NCBI GenBank assembly: GCA_947000775.1
Contig: CAMQGK010000332.1
Span: 1,106,001 to 1,170,000 of the forward strand
Length of the DNA stretch: 64,000 bases
From: Pterois miles
Taxonomy: Eukaryota > Chordata > Actinopteri > Perciformes > Scorpaenidae
Direction: 5' to 3'
The notes under the pieces: generated by a model
The model's database searches: none
What the model was told of the DNA's origin: nothing
What the model saw: the letters and a program-made list of their open reading frames with translations, nothing else
Made by a program: the position numbers and the translations under genes
In this document: positions 12,601 through 26,000 of the stretch, one piece after another
Layout of the letters: each line of letters begins with the position of its first letter
Position numbering within the stretch: position 1 is the stretch's first letter

Positions 12601-15600
12601 CTGCAATGCATCTGTGAGTTAAGACTTCACTAAGACTAAGCTAAGACTAAGAGCTCCAGCTCGTTGTTATCTAAACTCATCATGTTTCCATCTCAGCTTG
12701 TGACTGTAATGTGGAGGGAACTGAGCGTCCGTCATGTGACCCTGAAACCGGCGAGTGTATCTGTCGGATCGGTGTCACCGGTATCTTCTGTGACGAGTGT
12801 GCCCCGGGCTACGATTCAGTGTTCCCAGCCTGCGAGGAGTGCCATCCATGTACCGCCCTTTGGGCCGAAGATGTCAACGATGTCCAGCGAGCTGCCCAGA
12901 GGATGAAAACCTTTGTACCCGGCCACGGCGATGACCTGTGGCCCGGAGAAGGTCGCCACCGGCAACAGATGCTGGAGATGCACTCCAAGCTGGACGGCCT
13001 TGCCAACCTCATGGGACTCTCCCCATCAAAGGTGGAGACGGTGGAGAAAATGTGTGTGATGATCGGGTAAGTTCTGCAGGTTTTAAGTTATGGCTTCACA
13101 GCAACATCTGCAAACATCTGTAACACTGCCAGAGTTTATTCAAACCCTTAAAGGTGGTGTCAATGTGGTTCAGGGTTTCATTTAGCTATAAAACTGTCAG
13201 CACTCTGTGGAGAGGTGAAATATAAAGACTAACTACTGTTACAACATGACAACAAGACAAGAGAGAGAGATCAGATCAGTTATAATAAATACATTAATAA
13301 AATACCAGGAGTGACCTGTTGTCTGTTTAATGGAGGTTCATTGTTGATGTGTCTCCTCATCGGCAGAGAGAGGGGGATGATGGGAGGATGGAGACTGTGA
13401 CTTCTATCTAGCAGTGTTAAATAGTATGCTGTACCAGGTAGTGAACACAACTCCCATTTTAAACATATTTTGTCCAGTGAAGTGAGTTCTGTGAAGTATT
13501 TTATACTGTCTGAGTGTTAGGATGCTAAGTGTATTACAGGGGTGGACCCAAGTGCAGAAAGCAGGGAGACAGGTTGAGTTAACAAAAAGCCAGCTTTAAT
13601 GTGAAGCTGAATAGTACCAAAACTAAAGTACAAGGAGGAAAACAATAACTATGTTAAAGCCAGAGGGACAATAGGAAGCTCAGGGAAAACAGAGGGACAC
13701 AGAGGTATGCAGAGAGAAGCAGTGGACGGCAGAGGGAAGCTAAGGGAAGCTAAGAGAAGCAGAGAGACCTAGAGGGAAGCTAAAGGAAGCTAAGGGAAGC
13801 AGAGAGACGCAGGGAAACGGACATTTACACAGATGATCTAACAAGAGGAAAAGGGGAAGGACGGCTTAAATACACAGGGTGATGACACACAGGTGGAAAC
13901 AATCAGGGCGGGGCAGTTTTTCATATTTGGTTCTAGAAGTCAGGAAGTCAAGAGTGAGTTATACATCTAGTCCCCATTTTATTGATGGTAAACATCTTAT
14001 CAATACATTTGGAGAGGAGTTATTTTGATGAGGGGATGTTGATTAGCTCTGGTTGAAGGAGGAAGAACAAAGCTGCTGGTCATAATGTTAAATTTGGATT
14101 GAACGGAGGATTTAAACTGTAGATAATCCAGAAATTGTGTTTTGCCGATGCCATACTTCTGGACCAAGTGGGGGAATGAAACCATGGTATTATTATGGAA
14201 AATGTTTTTGGGGTGTGTGATTTCTTTGTTAGTCCATGTGCAGAAATAGAGTGATTCCTTGTTACTTAGAAAGTCAGATTTGTTCCAAATTAGGTAAAAT
14301 TAGATTAGATTAGATTAGAGTTTCCAGCAGGCTGTCAGAGTTTCTACTATTGTGAATGTTTTGAAACAAGAATGACATTTGATAGATCGAGAAATGGTAA
14401 ATGTGAGTTTTGAATGCCTTTTCAACTATTTGCTCTATATCTAACCATTTGTTGTCTGACTGGTTGGGGTGGATCCATTTCAATATGTACTGCCATACAG
14501 TAATGGTAAAATGAGTCGCTTCGAGTCCTCCTTGTGTTTTTTGTTTTGCAGATTAGATAATTTCATTCCTAGCATCTTGTTTTTTCAGTAAAATTGAGAG
14601 ATGGTTGAGTCCAGAGGATTAAACCAGGTGTGGGTGGGCTGGGATGCGATCATCATTATTTTAGGAAATATTGTCATTTTAACAGTAGCTACTTTGCCCA
14701 TGACTGATAGTGGTAGATTCAGCCAACCCCCCGGGGGAGAGCTCCAGTTGTTGATCCCAATAAGGTAATAGTGGCCAATAGTGGTACTACAACTTCTCTG
14801 TCCATCATGTGATATCATTGGGCCCAAAAAGACTTTTTCTCATAGACTTCCATTGAGAAAGAGATGTCTGTAAGTCGGAGGATCATTTATTTTGGGGAAA
14901 ATCAATTCCCCAGTACCAACACTCTAATAATGCACGTATCGGACATGTGCAGCAGGGCCCCTAAGACCGTAAGATCCTAAAGATCCGGGTACTTTTCTAG
15001 ACCCAGAGATCTACCCATTGACTTTATGAACCACTGAGCAACTTTTATAGGAGAGCCCCACCTCCAACGTTGGATCCAGTCCTCTTTATACAGTACAGAC
15101 CAAAAGTTTGTCATTCTCATTCAATGAGTTTCCTTTCTTTTCATGACTATTGACATTGTAGATTCACACTGAAGGCATCAAAACTATAAATTAACACATG
15201 CAGAAATATGTACTTAACAAAAAAGTGTAAAACAACTGAAAATACACTTTATATTCTAGTTTCTTCAAAGTAGCCTCCTTTTGCTCTGATTACTGCTCCA
15301 CACACTCTGCATTCTCTTGATGAGCTTCAAGAGGTTGTCACCTGAAATGGTCTTCACGTCACAGGTGAGCCCTGTCAGGTTTAATAAGTGGGATTTCTTG
15401 CCTTATAAATGGGGTTGGGACCATCAGTTGTGTTGTGCAGAAGTCAGGTGGATACACAGCTGATAGTCCTATTGAATAGACTGTTAGGATTTGTATTATG
15501 GCAGAAAAAAGCTGCTAAGTAAAGAAAAACGAGTGGCCATCATTACTTTAAGAAATGAAGGTCAGTCAGTCCCAAAAATTGGGAAAACTTTGAAAGTGTC

Positions 15601-18600
15601 CCCAAGTCCAGTCGCAAAAACCATCAAGCGCTACAAAGAAAGTGGCTCACATGAGGACCGCCCCAGGAAAGGAAGACCAAGAGTCACCTCTGCTGCGGAG
15701 GATAAGCTCATCCGAGTCACCGGCCTCAGAAATGGCAGGTTAACAGCAGCTCAGACTAGAGACCAGGTCAATGCCACACAGAGTTCTAGCAGCAGACACA
15801 TCTCTAGAACAACTGTTAAGAGGAGACTGTGTGAATCAGGCCTTCATGGTAGAATAGCTGCTAGGAAACCACTGCTAATGACAGGCAACAAGCACAAGAG
15901 ACTTGTTTGGGCTAAAGAACACCAGGAATGGACATTAGACCAGTGGAAATCTGGGCTTTGGTCTGATGAGTCCAAATCTGAGATCTTTGGTTCCAACCAC
16001 CGTGTCTTTATGGAACCAGAAAAGGTGAACGGATGGACTCTACAGGCCTGGTTCCCACCGTGAAGCATGGAGGAGGAGGTGTGATGGTGTTGGGGTGCTT
16101 TGCTGGTGACACTGTTGGGGATTTATTCAAAACTGAGGGCATACTGAACCAGCATGTCTACCACAGCATCTTGCAGCAGCATGCTATTCCATCCGGTTTG
16201 CGTTTAGTTGGACCATCATTTATTTTTCAACAGGACAATGACCCCAAACACACCTCCAGGCTGTGTGAGGGCTATTTGACCAAGAAGGAGAGTGATGGGG
16301 TGCTGGACCAGATGACCTGGCCTCCACAGTCACCGGACCTGAACCCGATCCAGATGGTTTGGAGGTGAGCTGGACCGCAGAGTGAAGGCAAAAGGACCAA
16401 CAAGTGCTAAGCATCTCTGGGAATTCCTTCAAGACTGTTGAAGACCATTTCAGGTGACGACCTCTTGAAGCTCATCAAGAGAATGCAGAGTGTGTGGAGC
16501 AGTAATCAGAGCAAAAGGAGGCTACTTTGAAGAAACTACAATATAAGATATATTTTCAGTTGTTTCACACTTTTTTGTAAAGTATATAATTCCACATGTG
16601 TTAATTCATAGTTTTGTCAATGTCAATAGTCATGAAAATAAAGAAAACTCTTTGAATGAGAAGGTGTGTCCAAACTTTTGGTCTGTACTGTAGGTCAATG
16701 GGTTCTTCCAGCAGAGATCTTATGGTGTGTGTTGACTGTTGGATTCCTTTTATGTGGATATTCTGACGGATGGAGGAAGCCAAAGATTTGATGAAAATGG
16801 TGAATAAATATACTTTCAAGGTTGATGTACATCTCCTGACAAAACTCCTCAAGCCCAGAGAGCTTCCAGTCTACTTTCAGTAACGGCTACAACGACAAAA
16901 TCACTGCTGTCTGTCTGAAAGAAAACAGATAATGAAGTTTTTAAATCAGCTTTCCACTGCCTCTGGAGGATAAAAAAAATGAATCAGCAACCCTCAGGTT
17001 ACGAGTCTACAAGCGACGAGCCAGACTGACCTACTCAGCTTCTTCAGTTGCTGGATGGAACAGATTGCATGGTGACATGAGGAGTTTATACTGAGGTTTA
17101 TACATCATCATATGGTCACAGGTGACTTTTTTGGTGTAACTTCTTGACCTGCGCATGTGTGAGATAGAGATATCCAGTGCCAAAATGCCGCCATCTGTTG
17201 ATATAATAAAGTGAATTATTTTTCTGTTGAATGACAATTAAATGCCCAAATTTCCCTTCGGGGATTAATAATCTTATCTAAAGGAAATATTCTCTTGTTC
17301 ATGTTTGGTTTTTGTAAGTAACCTATTTCCTGTTCTGGGGCTATTATAGTTCAGAAAACATGTTGGGTCCGTATAAAGACATGTTTCACTCCTGTGAGTA
17401 CGCTTCTAGTTTTACAGGATACAGTAGCTCTGTGCTCTCTGTTAAAGTGAAACTCAATAATCAGTTATAAACATTTTCTTCCTCACAGGAAGCTGATAGA
17501 CGCCATTGATCCGAACATGATCCTAATCGACCCGTCTACTCTCCTCAACACTGAAATCAACAACGTTCATCTGGAGTTCAAGAAGCTCCTGAACAAACTG
17601 AAGGAGAAATTCATCGAGGATCCGGAAGATGAAGATGAATACCAGGAGGGTAAAGTGATGTTGCTCCTGTAATATTTTAAATCACTAAAGATATGGCTGA
17701 TCATTCCCCTTCGCTTTCAATGACTATGACCAGATCATAACTCACCTTGAACCTTGTTTCCTTCATCATGCAGTCTGCACTTAAGTGCCAGGGTCAGATC
17801 CTACAGTCTGTTTATTATTCTGTTTATTCTACTTCCCACTGGTTAAAACCCTCCGTTGCCCACCATCTGGAGGAGGGCCTTCTCAAGGAAGCAAGTGACA
17901 AGCTAATCCTAATCCTAACCCTAACCCTAACCCTGACCCCTTCTCAAGGAAGCAAGCAACAAGTTAATCCTAACACTAACCCCTGACCCCTAACCCCTAA
18001 CCTTAACCTTAACCCTAAGCAGGAGACAAGCCTCCTGTTACATTCCTCTTCCCTGTTCTAGAAAAACTAGCCACCCTCACCTCATGTCTCCTTGGCTGGT
18101 CCTGCTGAAGGTCCAGCTCGGTAGTGTTGGGCTTGTTAAATGTCATTGTGGTGTTGGACTAGCTGTGCTTCACAAACATAATTTTAAAAGTTCCTCATAT
18201 TTCTTAGGAACTTATCCCCATTTAAATCCATTGGTTTGAAGACAAACAACAAGGTCCCTTTATTTGTGTTTTAACCTACAGACTCTAGTTGTTTTCAGGA
18301 GTTCTCTCCTCTTTTAGCTTTAATGATGCCTGGATTTGATTTGATAGCCTTGATTTTAACACATGCATGCGGCCACTCTTGCTCCTCTCTTTGTAAACAT
18401 TATGAAATATTGCTCAGTCAGTTGTGGGTCCCACTCACTTAAATGGGAAAACCCTGGACATTCTCATCTCCTCTGGTTTTATTCTTGAAAGTGTTGACCA
18501 CTGTGAAGCTAACTTATGTGTTTCTGACCATAAAGCTTTTATTTTGAAGGCCCTCCTTCCACCTCCTACTCCCACACTTTCTTCTCATGTCATCGACACT

Positions 18601-20009
18601 TACTCTGCCTTCACCACTACATCTACAAAAATAAGTCTGTGAAGGTTCTCATTCATCCAGGTCATATTCCTTCTCCCAGAATCTACAAAAATAGCAGTAA
18701 CCAAAACTATTCCTGCAGATGATAATATAAATACTGTAACTTCAACTATACATGTACTTGACTGTGTACCTGTCTTGGCTAAATAGCAGCGCTGGAGAAA
18801 TAAAGAGGAAATGCAGACAAGTTGAATGGAAATGGAAACAATCTGGTGGTGCCATGAAGCCTGGTCCTCCTGTTTGTCTGAAATCGTTGCAACAAACTGT
18901 CATATCCCCAGAGTCATTTTCAAAACTGTTTGCAGCACAATCCTCATTTATTCATTATTTATATCAGCATGTATTGACATTGTGGTATTTTTAAATAAAA
19001 GTGTGCAGAAAATTAAGAAGTCAGAATAATTTCACAAGCTACTGTTTTGGATTACTTAAATCGAAATGCAGAAGTACAATTATATGTGCTGAATTCAACA
19101 TTTTATTTTAAAACAGTGACTTTATCACAGAACAAATTGCTTTATGCTCAGTGTCTCCTCTGATCCTATTGTAGAGCTGCTGGATGAGATCCAGAAGCTT
19201 CATAAAGCCTTCATGTTGGATGAGAAGAGAGTAAGAAATGCCAACAAAGCCTTGGAGGACTCCATGAACACCAGACAGGAAGTCAAACACACACTGAGCA
19301 TGTGCAGTAGCACAGGAGACCTGGCGCCATTGGACAAGAAGGTCAAAGAGCTCAGCATGGTCGACCTGAACCAAAAGGTGGGTATTAAACTAAAAAGTCA
19401 CGTGTGCGCAGATGTTCCTGTATTTAAATGAAGAGTGTGTCTTGATGCTGTGTACAGCAGTGACACGAATAATTAGTGATTGTAAATTGTAAATTTCTCC
19501 ACTGTGGGACAAATAAAGGAATATCTTATCTTATCTTATCTTGATTGATAGTCACAGTCAGGTGAATGAGCATCTTCAAATGTTGTGGTCTGCTGCAGGT
19601 CTGTGGAGGACCAGGTCGAGAGGACTGTACTGGATGTGGTGGAGCTCTGTGTATTCTGGATTTGGGAAAAAGGAAATGTGGAGGTCCAAACTGTGATGGA
19701 GTCATTTCTGTCAGTCAGAAGGCTTCAGAGACAGCAGAGAGAGTGAAGCACCAACTTCTCACACTCCCATCCAGTCTGCAGGAGTCCAAGAACAAGGCAG
19801 GTTTACACTGGGAGGACTGCTGCTGGTACTGGAACCAGTCCGATTCCAGACAAACAAGCTTTTAATTTGAAGGATGTCTTTTAAACCCTGAGATTAGAAT
19901 GAGTTAGTGTCAATATTAGTGGCACTAAATGAGAACTGTTGTAATAAGGGGTTAAATCTGACCATAGCTCAGTAACTTCTTATGTAGAAATTAACTTGTT
20001 GTGATAATG

Positions 20010-20046
<37 letters not shown>

Positions 20047-23000
20047 GAATAATAAGAATAAGAATAAGAATAATACACCTAGTAACCATACTAAATGTAC
20101 CTCAAGCTGGAAACCAACCAAACAATCTGCTAACAGAGAAATTAACATGGAGACTCAACTCGACCAGCTGGTAACAGTTTAAGTCCACCTGTTAAGTAAT
20201 CATAATCAGTAAATGGTTTATAACAGACTACTCAGTCATAAGCAGATGTAACTGTTTATTTATATATTTTTCACTAACAATGTCCTCCTTCTGTTTAAAC
20301 AAATATTGATTGACAATGTAGTAAAACTCTGTACACAGTGTAAATAATATAAAATATATCTTCATGGGAGGAGTCATAAGTTGGAAGGAACACTGTACAT
20401 TGTTAAACATTTTAAGGCATTCAAATATATATATACAGTACAGACCAAAAGTTTGGACACACCTTCTCATTCAAAGAATTTTCTTTATTTTCATGACGAT
20501 GAAAATTGTAAATTCACATTGAAGGCATCAAAACTAGGAAATAACACATGTGGAATTATATACTTAACAAAAAAGTGTGAAACAACTGAAAATGTCTTAT
20601 ATTGTAGTTTCTTCAAAGTAGCCTCCTTTTGCTCTGATTACTGCTCCACACACTCTGCATTCTCTTGATGAGCTTCAAAAGGTCGTCACCTGAAATGGTC
20701 TCCAACAGTCTTGAAGGAGTTCCCAGAGATGCTGAGCACTTGTTGGCCCTATTGCCTTCACTCTGCGGTCCAGCTCACCCCAAACCATCTGGATTGGGTT
20801 CAGGTCTGGTGACTGTGGAGGCCAGGTCATCTGGTCCAGCACCCCATCACTCTCCTTCTTGGTCAAATAGCCCTCACACAGCCTGGAGGTGTGTTTGGGG
20901 TCATTGACCTGTTGAAAAATAAATGATGGTCCAACTAAACGCAGACCGGATGGAATAACATGCCGCTGCAAGATGCTCTGGTAGCCATGCTGGTTCAGTA
21001 TGCCTTCAGTTTTGAATAAATCCCCAACAGTGTCACCAGCAAAGCCCCCCCACACCATCACACCTCCTCCTCCATGCTTCACGGTGGGAACCAGGCATGT
21101 AGAGTCCATCCGTTCACCTTTTCTGGTTCCACAAAGACATGGTGGTTAGAACCAAAGATCTCAGATCTGGACTCATCAGACCAAAGCCCAGATTTCCACT
21201 GGTCTAATGTCCATTCCTGGTGTTCTTTATCCCAAACAAGTCTCTTGTGCTTGTTGCCTGTCATTAGCAGTGGTTTCCTAGCAGCTGTTCTACCATGAAG
21301 GCCTGATTCACACAGTCTCCTCTTAACAGTTGTTCTAGAGATGTGTCTGCTGCTAGAACTCTGTGTGGCATTGACCTGGTCTCTAGTCTGAGCTGCTGTT
21401 AACCTGCCATTTCTGAGGCCGGTGACTCGGATGAACTGATCCTCTGCAGCAGAGGTGACTCTTGGTCTTCCTTTCCTGGGGCGGTCCTCATGTGAGCCAC
21501 TTTCTTTGTAGAGCTTGATGGTTTTTGCAACTGCACTTGGGGACACTTTCAAAGTTTTCCCAATTTTTGGGACTGACCTTCATTTCTTAAAGTAATGATG
21601 GCCACTCGTTTTTCTTTACTTAGCTGCTTTTTTTCTGCCATAATACAAATTCTAACAGTCTATTCAGTCGGACTGTCAGCTGTGTATCCACCTGACTTCT
21701 GCACAACACAACTGATGGTCCCAACCCCATTTATAAGGCAAGAAATCCCCCTGATTAAACCCGACAGGGCTCACCTGTGAAGTGAAAACCGTTTCAGACG
21801 ACGACCTCTTGAAGCTCATCAAGAGAAAGCAGTGTGTGCAAAGCAGTAATCAGAGCAAAAGTTGGCTACTTTGAAGAAACTAGAATATAAAGTGTATTTT
21901 CAGTTGTTTTACACTTTTTTGTTAAGTACATATTTCCACATGTATTAATTCATAGTTTTGATGCCTTCAGTGTGAATATACAATTTTCATAGTAATGAAA
22001 ATAAAGAAAATGCTTTGAATGAGAAGGTGTGTCCAATTTTTGGTCTGTACTGTATATATACAGTATATACACATACTCTTCATCTTCATCTTCAACCGCT
22101 TATCCGGGATCGGGTCGCAGGGGCAACAGCTCCAGCAGGGACCCTAAACTTCCCTTTCCCGGGCCACATTAACCAGCTCTGACTGGGGGATCCCGAGGCG
22201 TTCCCAGGCCAATGTGGAGATATAATCTCTCCACCTAGTCCTAGGTCTTCCCCGGGGCCTCCTCCCAGCTGGTCGTGCCTGGAACACCTCCCTAGGGAGG
22301 CGCCTAGGAGGCATCCTTACCAGATGTCCGAACCACCTCAACTGGCTCCTTTCAACACAAAGGAGCAGTGGCTCTACTCCGAGTCCCTCACGGATGACTG
22401 AGCTTCTCACCTTATCTCTAAGGGAGATGCTAGCCACCCTCCTGAGAAAACCCATTTCAGCCGCTTGTACTCGCGATCTAGTTCTTTCGGTCATGACCCA
22501 TCCCTCATGACCACAGGTGAGAGTAGGAGAGCTTTGCCTTCTGGCTCAACTCTCTTTTCGTCACAACGGTGCGGTACAGCGACTGCAATACCGCCCCGAT
22601 TCCGATTCTCCGGCCAATCTCATGTTCCATTGTTCCCTCACTCGCGAACGAGACCCCGAGGTACTTTAACTCCTTCACTTGGGGTAAAGACTGATCTTAC
22701 GCCTTCTCCAAGTCTACAAAACACATGTAGACTGGATGGGCATACTCCCAGGCCCCCTCAAGGATCCTTGCGAGAGTGAAGAGCTGGTCCGTTGTTCCAC
22801 GGCCAGGACGAAATCCCCATTGTTACTCTTCAATCCGAGGTTTGGCTATCGGCCGAACACTCCTTTCCAGCATCCTGGAGTAGACTTTACCAGGGAGGCG
22901 TAGTGTGATACCCCTGTAATTGACACACACTCTCTGGTCCCCCTTTTTGAACAGGGGAACCACCACCCCGGTCTGCCACTCTTTAGGCACTGTCCCCGAC

Positions 23001-26000
23001 TTCCACACACTGTTGAAGAGGCGTGTCATCCGGGACAGCCCCTCCACACCCAGAGCCTTCAGTATTTCTGGGCATATTTCGTCAATTGCCTTGCCGCTGC
23101 GGAGCTGTTTAAGTACCTCAGTGACTTCCCCCAGGGAAATTGATGACGATCCCCCATCAGCTTCCAACCCTGTCTCTACAAGAGAGGGCGTATCAGTCGG
23201 GTTCAGGAGTTCCTCAAAGTGCTCCTTCCACCGCCCGGTTGCCTCCTCAGTTGAGGTCAACAGTGTCTGATCCTTACTGTACACAGCTTGGATGGTTCCC
23301 CGTTTCCCCCTCTTGAGGTGCCGGACAGGTTTCCAGAAGCACCTTCTCCGGGAACCATCACCTTAACGTGGTGGAGAGGTTTGTGTGTCCCTATGACCCT
23401 GAGGGCTGTGTTGTCTGGAGCCTAGTGCTCCTTGTAGGGTCTCCCATGGCAAATTGATCTCAGGTGAGGGGCCAGACAAAGAATGGTTCAAAAAACCCCA
23501 TGAATAACCGAGGCAGAGGAGGAGTGACCCTGCCCGGAGGAAGCCCGGGGCCCCCGTCTGGAGCCAGGCCCAGATGGCGGGCCCGTGAGCGAGCGCCTGG
23601 TGGCCGGGCTTGCCACGGAGCCCGGCCGGGCTCAGCCCGAAAAAGCGCACCCCCTCCTCTCCATCCTGTGGGCCCACTACCCGCAGCAGGAACCGCTGGG
23701 GTCGGGTGCGCTGCCATATGGGTGGCAGTGAAAGCCAGGGACCTCGACGGACCAGACCTGGGCGGCAGAGGCTGGCTCTGGGGACATGGAACGTCACCTC
23801 TCTGTGGGGGAAAGAGCCGGAGCTTGTGCGGGAGGTGGAGCGCTATCAGTTAGATCTGGTGGGGCTTACCTCTACACACAGCCTCGGCTCTGGAACCGTT
23901 CTCCTGGATAGGGGTTGGACTCTATTCTTCTCTGGAGTTGCCCAAGGTGTGAGGCGCCAAGCGGTTGTGGGGATACTCACAAATCCCCGGTTGAGTGCTG
24001 CTACGTTGGGGTTTACCCTGGTGAACGAGAGGGTCGCCTCCCTGTGCCTTCGGGTTGTGGGGGGGAAAACTCTGACTGTTGTCTGTGCATATGCACCAAA
24101 CAGCAGTTCAGAGTATTCAACCTTCTTGGAGACCCTGAATGGAGTCCTGTATGGGGCCCCAGTAGGGGACTCCATTGTTCTGCTGGGGGACTTCAACACA
24201 CACGGGGGCAACGATGGAGGTACCTGGAGAGGCGTGATTGGGAGGAATGGCCTACCTGATCTGAACCCGAGCGGTCATTTGTTATTGGACTTCTGTGCTA
24301 GTCACGGATTATCCATAACAAATACCATGTTCGAACATAAGGATGCTCATAAGTGTACTTGGTACCAGAGCACCCTAGGCCGAAGATCGATGATTGATTT
24401 TGTGATCGTATCATCCGATCTGAGGCCGCATGTTTTGGACACTCGGGTAAAGAGAGGGGCAGAGCTGTCAACTGATCACCATCTGGTGGTGAGTTGGATC
24501 AGAGGGTGGGGGAAGACTCTGGATAGACCTGGTAAACCCAAACGTGTAGTGTGGGTGAACTGGGAACGTCTGGAGGAGGCCCCTATCCGAGAGATCTTCA
24601 ACTCACACCTCCGGCGGAGCTTTTCTAGCATTCCTGTGGAGGCTGGGGCATTGAACCTGAGTGGGCGATGTTCAAAGCTTCCATTGCTGAAGCTGCGGCG
24701 GTGAGCTGTGGCCTGCGGGTCTTAGGTGCCTCAAGGGGCGGTAACCCTCGAACACCGTGGTGGACACCGGTGGTCAGGGAAGCTGTCCGACTGAAGAAGG
24801 AGTCCTTCCGGGATATGTTATCTCGGAGGACTCCGGAGGCAGTTGCAAGGTACCGACGGGCCCGTGGGGCGGCAGCCGCTGCCGTAAAGGAGGCAAAGCA
24901 GCGGGTGTGGGAGGAGTTTGGAGCAGCGATGGAGAAGGACTTTCGTTCGGCACCAAGGTGCTTCTGGAAAACTGTCCGGTACCTCAGGAGGGGGAAACGG
25001 GGAACCATGCAAGCTGTGTACAGTAAGGATGGGACACTGTTGACCTCAACTGAGGAGGTAACCGGGCGGTGGAAGGAGCACTTTGAGGAACTCCTAAACC
25101 CGACTGATACGCCCTCTCTTGTAGAGGCAGAGCTGGAAGCTGATGGGGGATCGTCGTCAATTTCCCTAGGGGAAGCCACTGAGGTAGTTAAACAGCTCCG
25201 CAATGGCAAGGCCCCGGGGATTGACGAGATTCGCCCAGAAATGCTACTCAGCCTCCCTGGTAAAGTCTACTCTAGGGTGCTGGATAGGAGGGTCCGGCCG
25301 ATAGTCGAACCTCAGATTGAAGAGGAACAATGTGGATTTCGTCCTGGCCGTGGAACAACGGCCCAGCTCTTCACTCTAACAAGGATCCTTGAGGGGGCCT
25401 GGGAGTATGCCCATCCAGTCTACATGTGTTTTGTAGACTTGGAGAAGGCGTACGATCGGGTCCCCCGGGGTATACTGTGGGAGGTGCTGCGGGAGTATGG
25501 GGTGAGGGGGTCACTTCTCAGGGCCATCCAATCCCTGTACTCCCAAAGCGAGAGCTGCGTCCGGGTTCTCGGCAGTAAGTCGGACTCGTTTCCGGTGGGC
25601 GTTGGCCTTCGCCAGGGTTGCGCCTTGTCTCCAATCCTGTTCGTGATATTCATGGACAGGATATCGAGGCGTAGTCGGGGGGAGGAGGGTTTGCAGATTG
25701 GTGTGCTGAGGATCTCATCGCTGCTTTTTGCAGATGATGTGGTTCTGCTGGCATCATCAGTCTGTGACCTCCAGCGCTCACTGGATCGGTTCGCAGCCGA
25801 GTGTGAAGCAGCTGGGATGAGGATCAGCACCTCAAAATCGGAGGCCATGGTTCTCAGCAGGAAACCGATGGATTGTCTACTCCAGGGAGGGAATGAGTCT
25901 TTACCCCAAGTGAAGGAGTTCAAGTACCTCGGGGTCTTGTTCACGAGTGAGGGAACAATGGAACGTGGCTGGAGAATCGGAGCAGCGGGGGCGGTATTGC

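Noticed and set aside
19599..19796. First gene as a laminin gamma or alpha chain
   Set aside because: The Cys/Gly-rich knob in the coiled coil and the Cys near the C-terminus are beta-chain features; there are no LG domains.
23363..23853. ORFs opposite and overlapping the RTE 5' end (for example the 144-codon reverse frame)
   Set aside because: Shadow frames of GC-rich LINE sequence, without motifs.
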